Below, piece by piece: positions 41,347-49,166 of a stretch of DNA of 64,000 bases (positions within the stretch are counted from its first letter, which is position 1; every line of letters begins with the position of its first letter). Made by a program: the position numbers and the translations under genes. The stretch spans positions 149,774 through 213,773 of the forward strand of contig CAYYGA010000001.1 of assembly GCA_964471435.1 (NCBI GenBank), written 5' to 3'. The DNA is from Facklamia sp964471435 (GTDB lineage: Bacteria > Bacillota > Bacilli > Lactobacillales > Aerococcaceae). The notes beneath the pieces were generated by a model. That model worked only from the letters and a program-made list of their open reading frames with translations. It made no database searches and had not been told where the DNA came from.

Positions 41347-43758
41347 TTAACGTTCAATTTTTTCAATTGGTGCAAAAGCTGCCATCAATTGTTTGATACC
41401 GATGTCTTTAAAAGCTACTTGTAAAATTTGATCTGAGCCTGATTGATCGGTGCTGACAATCGTTCCTTCTCCCCACGCTTTATGATCGACGCGGTCTCCC
41501 GCTTGCCAAGTTACAGAATCAGTATTCGCAGTTGAACCCCTGACTTTTTTAACTTTCTTCACGGGAGCCCGCTGAGTTGATAATTTTACCCGGTTGGCTT
41601 GCTGGCTGGCTGCTTGACGGGACTGCTGCCGGTGAGAGTATACTCTGTCTTGAAAAGAGATGCCTACTCGTTCAATTAAATCACTATCAACCTCATCTAT
41701 AAAACGTGAAACTAAATTTTGTTGGTAGCGTCCATACAGCAAACGATTTTGTGCTGCTGTTAAAAAGAGATGCTTTTCTGCGCGGGTCATTCCTACATAG
41801 GCTAACCGTCTTTCTTCTTCCATTTCAGCTTCATCATCAAAACTTCTAAAGGAAGGGAAAAGTCCTTCTTCCATGCCGACAATAAACACCACCGGAAACT
41901 CCAAACCTTTAGCTGCATGAAGCGTCATTAAAGTAACAGCTGCCCCTTTTTCTTCTTCTCCAGTATCAGATACAAGCGAAAGTTCGGATAGAAAAAGATT
42001 TAAAGCCGGATTGACTGCACCCGTTTCAGAAAGTATTTCTTCTGTCTGCTGATTCTCCTCCAGCGCTACAGGAGTAAAGAGATCAATTGAAGTTAGTAAT
42101 GAATTCGACTCTGCGTCGTCTGCCTCTTCGGCTTGTTCTTGATCTTGTTGAAGAAAATCAGGATCTTGTTCTACTAGTAAAGAATGATCCCCTTCGTCAA
42201 ATTCTTTTGTTACAGAAGCAAATTCTTCTAAGTTCTCCAGTCGGGTTTGACTTTCTAAATCTCCTTCTTCAACTAAGGCTTGAGTATAGCCTGTTCGCTG
42301 CCATACTTGTTCCACTAATTCAGTGATGGTTAAAAATTCACTCTGCTTTTGAAACTTTTCAATTAAACCGGCAAAGTCGCTTAATTTATTTTGAGCACTT
42401 TTAGATAAATGAGAATGTTGAAGTTGTGAGATTGCTTCGAATAAACTTGCATTAATAGAGTCCGCAAATTCCGTTAAGTTATTAATCGTAGTTAATCCAA
42501 TTCCCCGTTTAGGTACATTTACTATTCGATTAAAACTTAAATTATCTGTCGGATTATTTATTAAGCGCAAATAAGCCATCGTATCTTGAATCTCTTTGCG
42601 GCTGTAAAAGCGTACCCCACCAATGACGCGGTAGGGAATATTCGCTTTAAGCAGTTGATCTTCTAAACTACGCGATTGTGCCTGGGTACGGTAAAGTATT
42701 GCAAAGTCATCGTACGATAGTTTTTCGTCTTCTCTTAACTGTGCAACCTGCTGGATAGCATAACGCGCCTCATCACTGTCCGTGTCTGCCCGGTAAAATT
42801 TAGCTTTCGTTCCATCACTGTTGTCTGACCATAAATTTTTGACTTTGCGATTACGATTATATTTAATGACAGAATTAGCAGCCTTTAAAATATTTTGAGT
42901 AGAGCGATAATTTTGTTCCAATAATATGGTCTGAGCATTCGGATAATCTTCCTCAAAATTCAAGATATTTTCCATATTAGCGCCGCGCCAGCCATAAATA
43001 CTTTGATCAGCATCTCCTACCACACAAATATTATTAAGTATTCCTGTTAATAACTTGATTAATTGATACTGCGTATTATTGGTATCCTGATATTCATCTA
43101 CATGAATATATTGAAATTTCTGTTGATAAAACAGACGTACATATTCAAATTGTTCCAGCAGTAAAACTGTATTTAAAATTAAATCATTAAAATCCATGGC
43201 ATTGGCAGCTCTCATTTTCTTTTGGTAGAGTGCGTAAACCTGTGCATGAATTTCTTCTATAAAATTACCCGCCTGTGCCCTGAATTCATCAGCCGAGATT
43301 CCTTGGTTTTTAGCTTGATCGATTATCCAGAGCAGTTCTTTGTCACGATATTGTTTAGAATCTAGATTAAGTTCTTTCAAAACTTGTTTCATTAAAGTTT
43401 TCTGCTCACTTTGATCGACAATTGAAAAGTTTTGTTGGTAACCAATTAAATGACCTTCACGCCTTAAAATCCTTACACACATGCTGTGAAAGGTTGAAAC
43501 CCAAATAGCATCTGCTTGAGACCCCACCAGCTGCTGAACCCGCTGCTTCATTTCGTTAGCTGCTTTATTTGTAAAAGTAATAGCCAAAATATTCCATGGA
43601 TTGACATTTTTTTCTTGAATTAGGTAAGCAATGCGGTGGGTTAACACACGTGTTTTTCCTGAACCCGCACCAGCTGCAATTAATAGAGGACCTTCTGTGG
43701 TTAAGACGGCCTCCTTTTGTTTTTTATTTAAGTTTTCTATACTAGCCATTAGGGACAT
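41347..43758 (-). CDS. pcrA: ATP-dependent DNA helicase PcrA (UvrD/Rep type)
   Basis: An 803-aa superfamily 1A 3'-5' helicase for repair and plasmid or rolling-circle replication. Motif I 'AAGAGSGKTRVLTHRI', Ia 'LAITFTNKAANEMK', II 'HVDEYQDTN', III 'VVGDADQSIYGWRGA', IV 'EQNYRST', V 'MTLHAAKGLEFPVVF' and VI 'RRLAYVGMTRAEKHLFL' are all intact, and the C-terminal Tudor-like tail ends 'VAFKDIGIKQLMAAFAPIEK'. About 60 extra acidic, Gln-rich residues (about 522-583) interrupt the 2B-2A region. It is the first gene of the operon, with GGAG before ATG. Confidence 0.97.
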   Translation of the reverse strand: MSLMASIENLNKKQKEAVLTTEGPLLIAAGAGSGKTRVLTHRIAYLIQEKNVNPWNILAITFTNKAANEMKQRVQQLVGSQADAIWVSTFHSMCVRILRREGHLIGYQQNFSIVDQSEQKTLMKQVLKELNLDSKQYRDKELLWIIDQAKNQGISADEFRAQAGNFIEEIHAQVYALYQKKMRAANAMDFNDLILNTVLLLEQFEYVRLFYQQKFQYIHVDEYQDTNNTQYQLIKLLTGILNNICVVGDADQSIYGWRGANMENILNFEEDYPNAQTILLEQNYRSTQNILKAANSVIKYNRNRKVKNLWSDNSDGTKAKFYRADTDSDEARYAIQQVAQLREDEKLSYDDFAILYRTQAQSRSLEDQLLKANIPYRVIGGVRFYSRKEIQDTMAYLRLINNPTDNLSFNRIVNVPKRGIGLTTINNLTEFADSINASLFEAISQLQHSHLSKSAQNKLSDFAGLIEKFQKQSEFLTITELVEQVWQRTGYTQALVEEGDLESQTRLENLEEFASVTKEFDEGDHSLLVEQDPDFLQQDQEQAEEADDAESNSLLTSIDLFTPVALEENQQTEEILSETGAVNPALNLFLSELSLVSDTGEEEKGAAVTLMTLHAAKGLEFPVVFIVGMEEGLFPSFRSFDDEAEMEEERRLAYVGMTRAEKHLFLTAAQNRLLYGRYQQNLVSRFIDEVDSDLIERVGISFQDRVYSHRQQSRQAASQQANRVKLSTQRAPVKKVKKVRGSTANTDSVTWQAGDRVDHKAWGEGTIVSTDQSGSDQILQVAFKDIGIKQLMAAFAPIEKIER

Positions 43759-43817
43759 TCGATCACTCCGTTTTCTTCCCTATTCTTATAAGAATAATAC
43801 CTCAATTATTATAACAA

Positions 43818-43855
43818 AAAACAAGCCAAACTTATATTGCAATTTAGCTTGTTTT
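43818..43855 (-). terminator. Intrinsic terminator after the PurK-like gene
   Basis: AAAACAAGC (43818-43826) pairs with GCTTGTTTT (43847-43855); T-rich sequence follows on the minus strand. A second small inverted repeat, AGAGTGTC/GACACTCT (43872-43904), lies closer to the stop codon and may add to termination. Confidence 0.7.
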
Positions 43856-43933
43856 CTAATATCTGTTATATAGAGTGTCCGTTAACTGACTGGACTGACA
43901 CTCTTTTTCTTTAAACGCTGTTTAACTCAGCTT

Positions 43934-45070
43934 CTAGCTTCTCCGGTATAGCTCTGTGATTTCTATTTGACGATCACAAGCAGCCAGGGAATCTCCCGTC
44001 ACAATCACTTGTCCTTCTACATGAGCACCTATCGGACTGGGGATATTGAAAAAAGCAAAGCCCCAGTCGGTACGGGTCATGTATTGAATCATCACATTCT
44101 CATAATTAAGCTGCTCCAACGGCAAAGCTATAGCAGCTTCCGCCCGAGGTGTTAGATGAGGCAGTGGTAAACCGACTGTCGCCCTCATGGTCGCTTCAAA
44201 GTGAGAAGTCGACATCGCACCTAAGGTAAAGATAGCCGCATCCATCAGGCCGATCGTTGCTTGATTGACATAAATGACACCTGCTGAAGTCACTAAAAAT
44301 TCTAAAGTTAAGGAGCCAATTAAATTTAAAGATTCAGCAATCAACTGTCCTAAACGATTAATTTCCTGCTCAACATAATCAGGAATTCGTGCAGGGTACG
44401 TTACCTGAGTTCCAATAATTTCACCTTTATCAATCATTTCAAAAGCTGGATAAATGAGCATCTCTGAACGTTCATTGCGAACTACGGTTAAAGTTACTTT
44501 TTTTTCAACTGGAATCCAAGATTCCAAAATACAAGAGTTAAACTCAACCTTTTCTGCTGCTCTTACATAGTCTTCATCGCTGTAAAGCATCACATGTTCC
44601 TTGGCTCCGGGAAGATGTCGCTGGGTAGATTTCAATACACAAGGAAATCCTATGTATTCTATCGCTTCCTTAATATCTTCCAAATTAGTCACCATTGAAA
44701 AAGGTGGGACTAATGCTTTAGCCGAATCTAAATAAACTTTTTCAATTAAGCGGTCGGTTGTTATGGCCATTAAATCCTCAGACAAAGTAAGATCTGTATG
44801 TTCAGATAATAATTGAAAGTCTCGATTAGTTAATATACCCACCTCCACATGGACTATATCAACCCGCTGAGCAAATTCAATTAATACTTCATCCGTATAT
44901 ATATCCGTTACCGTCTGCCAATTAGCGAATTGGCGTATCGGATTATACTGGTCATTTACCAGACTTCCTACCCGATAGCCTAATTTACCGGCAGCTTGCG
45001 CCAACATAGCAGAAGACACTGTCGTGCCGATGATACCAATTGTTTCCCCTGGATAATGCCTTTCGGGCAT
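43934..45070 (-). CDS. PurK-like ATP-grasp protein with altered active site
   Basis: A 378-aa protein with the three-domain ATP-grasp fold of N5-carboxyaminoimidazole ribonucleotide synthase: N-terminal 'GETIGIIGTTVSSAMLAQAA', central 'IGFPCVLKSTQRHLPG' and C-terminal 'GSLTLEFLVTSAGVIYVN'. The conserved PurK motif that follows (NEIAPRPHNSGH) is replaced by 'NQATIGLMDAAIF', so the second Mg-ATP Glu is Gln270 and the Arg/His substrate residues are gone; Glu257 is kept. No purE or other pur gene is near. Start ATG 45070 fits AGAGG; a GTG three codons earlier abuts it. Likely a repurposed or regulatory paralog rather than a purine enzyme. Confidence 0.78.
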   Translation of the reverse strand: MPERHYPGETIGIIGTTVSSAMLAQAAGKLGYRVGSLVNDQYNPIRQFANWQTVTDIYTDEVLIEFAQRVDIVHVEVGILTNRDFQLLSEHTDLTLSEDLMAITTDRLIEKVYLDSAKALVPPFSMVTNLEDIKEAIEYIGFPCVLKSTQRHLPGAKEHVMLYSDEDYVRAAEKVEFNSCILESWIPVEKKVTLTVVRNERSEMLIYPAFEMIDKGEIIGTQVTYPARIPDYVEQEINRLGQLIAESLNLIGSLTLEFLVTSAGVIYVNQATIGLMDAAIFTLGAMSTSHFEATMRATVGLPLPHLTPRAEAAIALPLEQLNYENVMIQYMTRTDWGFAFFNIPSPIGAHVEGQVIVTGDSLAACDRQIEITELYRRS

Positions 45071-45192
45071 AAATTTCACCTCTTAATAATTTCTCTTGAT
45101 TCAATATAATTACTGTCTTCTCGTATCATACCTTAATTTTTTAGAGAATAAATGCTTAAATTAGTTTGCTTTTATAATCATTAATCTTTTTC

Positions 45193-45945
45193 TTAAAATG
45201 GCTGGTCATATTGGTAGAGACCCCATTCTTCAATCATATTGATTATTTTATCCCCATAAGCTGGATCGGTCGCATAACCGGACTCCTGTAATCCCTGAGC
45301 TTGTTCCTGGTAAGTTTCGCCTTCCATCACTGCTTGGTATTGGTCGCTATCCCAAGATGTGCCATAAGTAAGAAGCTCGGCATGCTCACGCATCGAATGA
45401 TGCCAGGAGTCATATACTTTGAATGTATCGACAATCTCCACCCATTCTCCTTCAAAAAATTCCAAGGTAGGATATTGGGCTCCTTGTGGATCATCAAAAT
45501 CAGTTTTCACCCCGTATAAATTATAATGATCACTTGCCAATTGGCTTTGTCCAAAATCAGATTCCAACATGGCCTGGGCCAGTGATACACTGGCCAGTAT
45601 CCCGTACTCTCTTTGTAGAGCCTGGGCAGTCGGAACCAGCTCTTCAACAAACTCTCTTCGACTTTGCGATAAATACGTGCTTGAATCCTCGGGACTAGAA
45701 TCCAGTTGAATTTCAGTATACATCCACCGAAAAAGTAAAATCATCAATAACAGTAGAAGTATACCGCCGGCAACCGTTAAGCAGCCCACACGGCGAAAGA
45801 ATTTTTCACTCGATTTGCTGAAAGTCTTCTGCCATTTCTTCAGCTTACTGCCTAAATTGCGAGACGACTTTGCTTTTCTTACGATAGTTTTTTTTCTTTT
45901 TGGGCTGGTCTTTCTTTTTGTCGTTCGCTTTCTAGCCAAATTCAC
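45193..45945 (-). CDS. Membrane-bound GH73 endo-beta-N-acetylglucosaminidase
   Basis: A 250-aa type II membrane protein. Residues 1-50 are strongly basic ('RKRTTKRKTSPKRKKTIVRK'), residues 53-76 form the membrane anchor ('VGCLTVAGGILLLLLMILLF'), and residues 99-250 form an extracellular lysozyme-like domain. The catalytic Glu128 is in 'ASVSLAQAMLESDFGQSQLA', followed by 'YNLYGVKTDF', and the domain ends with 'SGYATDPAYGDKIINMI'. Such enzymes cut peptidoglycan glycan strands. It follows the HTH-protein gene by 13 bp, in one unit. Confidence 0.92.
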   Translation of the reverse strand: MNLARKRTTKRKTSPKRKKTIVRKAKSSRNLGSKLKKWQKTFSKSSEKFFRRVGCLTVAGGILLLLLMILLFRWMYTEIQLDSSPEDSSTYLSQSRREFVEELVPTAQALQREYGILASVSLAQAMLESDFGQSQLASDHYNLYGVKTDFDDPQGAQYPTLEFFEGEWVEIVDTFKVYDSWHHSMREHAELLTYGTSWDSDQYQAVMEGETYQEQAQGLQESGYATDPAYGDKIINMIEEWGLYQYDQPF

Positions 45946-45958
45946 TCACCTTTTGTAA

Positions 45959-46498
45959 TTAGTCATTCATTTTTGTATTATCCTTCAATTTTTCACTTTC
46001 ATCATCAAACCATTGGAGGAGTTTTATTTCGTCACTTTCTATTTGTTGACGGACCACTCCTGGTAAACGAATTTCAATGATATCATTGTAACCCCAAAAG
46101 TTATAATCAGCAATAAGTTGAAGAATAGTTGTATTGCTTTTTTGACTGTTGGGACCCGCAGCCGATTCATTATGATGCCACTCTAGCCGGACCATACCGT
46201 GATTCACCCAAGTTTTAGCGATTTGATATTTTAGATAAAGATACTCTGCTATCGGATTAGTTTGGAAATCAGAAATAATTTCTGTATTACGAACTACTTT
46301 TTGAACTAACATCCATTCATAATCAGTAAAGAGAGTTGCTATAATTTGTATATTTTCAAACCTTAAGCCTTGTTCTCCTTTTTTCCATCTATCCCAAGAT
46401 TGCGGGCTGATACCTAATTTTTCAGAATAAAATGCTTTCTCACTGGAAAATTTTTCTTTAATTGTATAAACAACGATTTCAACAAGTGCTGGATTCAT
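45959..46498 (-). CDS. HTH-domain protein of unknown function
   Basis: A 179-aa protein whose N-terminal part resembles a Cro/C1-like helix-turn-helix: 'EKAFYSEKLGISPQSWDRWK' followed by 'GLRFENIQIIATLF'. The rest (residues 75-179) is mixed helix/strand with 'EYLYLKYQIAKTWVNHGMVR' and a low-complexity C-terminus. ATG 46498 is chosen because AAAGG lies 8 nt upstream; a GTG three codons earlier overlaps the ribosome site. It is cotranscribed with the glucosaminidase. It may be a regulator of that unit, but this is inference. Confidence 0.72.
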   Translation of the reverse strand: MNPALVEIVVYTIKEKFSSEKAFYSEKLGISPQSWDRWKKGEQGLRFENIQIIATLFTDYEWMLVQKVVRNTEIISDFQTNPIAEYLYLKYQIAKTWVNHGMVRLEWHHNESAAGPNSQKSNTTILQLIADYNFWGYNDIIEIRLPGVVRQQIESDEIKLLQWFDDESEKLKDNTKMND

Positions 46499-46575
46499 CT
46501 TCATCACCTTTCTTTTTCTTCCAATTATACACCTAACAGGTGATAACGTAAAGGGTGATGTTTATAATAAAGAAA

Positions 46576-46633
46576 ACACGAAACCTTTGAGTGAAAGGCT
46601 CTGTAAGCATTTTTCATTCAAAAGGATTCGTGT
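46576..46633 (-). terminator. Intrinsic terminator after the zinc-ribbon membrane protein gene
   Basis: ACACGAA..CCTTTGAGTGAAA (46576-46596) pairs with TTTCATTCAAAAGG..TTCGTGT (46612-46633) with a few mismatches. On the minus strand a T-rich stretch (TTTTCTTTAT) follows. Confidence 0.75.
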
Positions 46634-46654
46634 AAAATTAATTTTTAAGATATT

Positions 46655-49030
46655 TTAACGGTACATCCACTGACCATCTTCTGTTTGGAACCAAATCCCG
46701 GGACGATATTCACCCTCAAACCAATAGGAATTTTGAGTTTCCAGTCCTTCATATAAATTAGTAGTTGGTTCTCCTGAAGGAGATGTCGCTGCTGTATCCG
46801 GCTGTTCAACAGTTTCATCCGCAGGCCTCGTTTGTTCAGCAAGTGATCTTGACTCTTCTAGTGAACGGGACTCTGCCTCAGCTTGTTCTTGAGCTCTTGA
46901 TTCAGCCTCTGCTCTTCTGGATGCTTCTTCAATTGAAGCAGTTTCTGCTTGAGCACTTGCAGCTTCTTCTTGTTCTGAAACCGTTTGACCAGTTACCATA
47001 TAAGTCAATGACTGGTCAATCATTGTGCTGATATTATTGATGACCTGGTCTCTTTCAGAGAAATTAGACGTAAGAATGACAATTACTTGAGTTGTATCAT
47101 CAGTTTCTACAATTCCTGCATAGTGTTGAACATGCGAATTCTCATCATCTGTAATCAATTCATAACGACGTGTCACCAGAGTATTAGCCGGGAACTTTTG
47201 CGTTATTGGTGATTGTAATAAAGACTCTTTAAAACTTTCATCCAAATCGGTGCTTACTAATTCATCAGCAGCTAACTCTACTAATAATCGTGAAACATCT
47301 GTACCATTTGTAACAGCACCCGATATATAATCATCTTCCACCGCTAATGGAGCATTCATTCTGGTAGCAAAATATTGATTTCCATTTAACCAATAGTTAA
47401 ATTCGTTAACTCCCCCAGTTGCTTGAACTAAATGGTTCATGGCCGATGCATCGCCTTGCTGGATGATTAAATCAATCATCTGCTGCAAAGTAAACTCCTG
47501 GCCTTCGTCGGCAGCAGCAATTACACCCGCATCGCCTGATGCGATCAACTGGTCAAAAACTTCTATTGTATCATCAAGACTTAAATCGCCTTCCTCAACT
47601 AATTGATAAGTTTTTTGCAATATGAACCAACTAATTAATGTATCTGCTTCAACGGTCTGATTATCATAAATATAAGCCGATTCGTTTTCTGTACTTTGTA
47701 ATACAACCGAGACATCCGTTACTTCATTTAAACCTTCATTAATAATGGTATTAAATTCATCTGCCTGTGCCTGGTCTAAGTTATCAGAAGGGACGGAATA
47801 TTCAATTTCTTGCTCAAAATCTTCTGCTTCGATTAAGAGTGTCTGGTTGCTGGTGTCTTCTCCTACAACTGCGATCGCTGGGTCTACAAAGCTTAAAATC
47901 AAAGTGTTTCCTTCTTTTAATAAGGAATACTCATTGTCAAAGGTCACTTCTGTTTCATTATATTGCACAGTAAAATCAAAAGTATCCCGATCAACTTCAA
48001 GTAGATCACTATCAAATTCCATCTCCACTGTCACAGTCGGATAGTCTTCTAAAATGACATTACTGTCTACTAGACTGTAAGCGGCGATTTCTTGATTTGT
48101 TTCTTCTTCCTCACCCGTTGTTTCGGTGTCTTCTTGAGCTTCTCGAGTATCTTCCGCTTCAGATGCAGCAGCTTCTTCACTCGTCGCATCATTCACAGCC
48201 ACAGAAGTTTGACTGGCTGCATTGTTTTCTTCTTCTGCTGAAGACGGAGTATTTTCCTCATCTGCTGCGGGGTCATTTCCGATTGGATCCTCTTGTTCCG
48301 CTGATCCTTCACCGTCATCGTCCTGCTCCCATGGCAGATTGATATCCGGAAGATTAAAGGGCTCCTGGGATTGAGAACTGTCTGAGGAACCGAAATACTG
48401 CATGACTTGTCCAATAATACGAGGAGCAAATAAGAATAGTAAAAAGATTAAAGCAAAAGCAATTACTACTTTAAAAATGGTTCCCACAATATTCTTCGAA
48501 GTCTTTGTTTTAGTTTTAGGTACCACACTCTCATCAGCATACTCTTCTTGATAAGTTGAGCGGGTTTGGTAATCGGTATCTTCTTCTACAGGTGTATAAG
48601 GATAAGATAAAACTTCATCCGCACGCTTTTTGAAATCTTCATCTACTTCATCACTTTTCTCTGCTTGGGATGCCTTGTTTTCTAAAACAAAGGAACGCCT
48701 GACAGGACCAGTAGTCCCCGCGTTACTTGCGCTTGCATAAGCATCGCGGGCTTCCTGCTCAGCCGTTTCCAGTTCTTGGTCTAAATTGCGACGTGGGATA
48801 GGTTTAGGCTGATAGGCTGCTTCCTTCTTACCCTTGTCCTCTTGGCGGCTTCTTCTGGGTATTTCTCCGCCGTCAGAAGTTCCTGCTGCTCGCCGGCTGC
48901 TTCTATTTTCCTGACTGTTGTCTGTATTAGTTTGATTGAGTTCTTGTTTGTCTGCAGAATTGAAACGATAACCACAGAATGCACACTGCGTTTTACTGCG
49001 GACCGTATTACCACAATTTGGACATTGCAT
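46655..49030 (-). CDS. Zinc-ribbon membrane protein with degenerate beta-lactamase-like domain
   Basis: A 791-aa single-pass protein. Residues 1-22 form a Cys4 zinc ribbon (C3, C6, C16, C19; 'CPNCGNTV', 'CAFCGYRF'); 23-180 are charged and low-complexity; 182-206 are transmembrane; 210-315 are very acidic; 320-415 are beta-rich; 420-680 form a serine-beta-lactamase/transpeptidase-like fold. Catalytic motifs are lost: SxxK is 'TLIS' (464-467), SDN is 'GDA' (526-528) and KTG is 'RRY' (621-623). A Glu/Ala/Arg-rich coiled-coil stretch (685-735) precedes a C-terminal 'YWFEGEYRPGIWFQTEDGQW'. It is probably a wall-sensing or scaffolding pseudoenzyme; function unknown. Strong AGGAGG ribosome site. Confidence 0.8.
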   Translation of the reverse strand: MQCPNCGNTVRSKTQCAFCGYRFNSADKQELNQTNTDNSQENRSSRRAAGTSDGGEIPRRSRQEDKGKKEAAYQPKPIPRRNLDQELETAEQEARDAYASASNAGTTGPVRRSFVLENKASQAEKSDEVDEDFKKRADEVLSYPYTPVEEDTDYQTRSTYQEEYADESVVPKTKTKTSKNIVGTIFKVVIAFALIFLLFLFAPRIIGQVMQYFGSSDSSQSQEPFNLPDINLPWEQDDDGEGSAEQEDPIGNDPAADEENTPSSAEEENNAASQTSVAVNDATSEEAAASEAEDTREAQEDTETTGEEEETNQEIAAYSLVDSNVILEDYPTVTVEMEFDSDLLEVDRDTFDFTVQYNETEVTFDNEYSLLKEGNTLILSFVDPAIAVVGEDTSNQTLLIEAEDFEQEIEYSVPSDNLDQAQADEFNTIINEGLNEVTDVSVVLQSTENESAYIYDNQTVEADTLISWFILQKTYQLVEEGDLSLDDTIEVFDQLIASGDAGVIAAADEGQEFTLQQMIDLIIQQGDASAMNHLVQATGGVNEFNYWLNGNQYFATRMNAPLAVEDDYISGAVTNGTDVSRLLVELAADELVSTDLDESFKESLLQSPITQKFPANTLVTRRYELITDDENSHVQHYAGIVETDDTTQVIVILTSNFSERDQVINNISTMIDQSLTYMVTGQTVSEQEEAASAQAETASIEEASRRAEAESRAQEQAEAESRSLEESRSLAEQTRPADETVEQPDTAATSPSGEPTTNLYEGLETQNSYWFEGEYRPGIWFQTEDGQWMYR

Positions 49031-49166
49031 ACCATTTTCCTCCTAGTATACTTCATTCAAAAATATCTACTTTCCTATTGTAGCACAACCAAAGTCCATG
49101 TCACAATGACAAATAGAGAAAGCAAAATCCTTCTTAACTTCTTTTTTATCTGAAAAATTAACTCGC

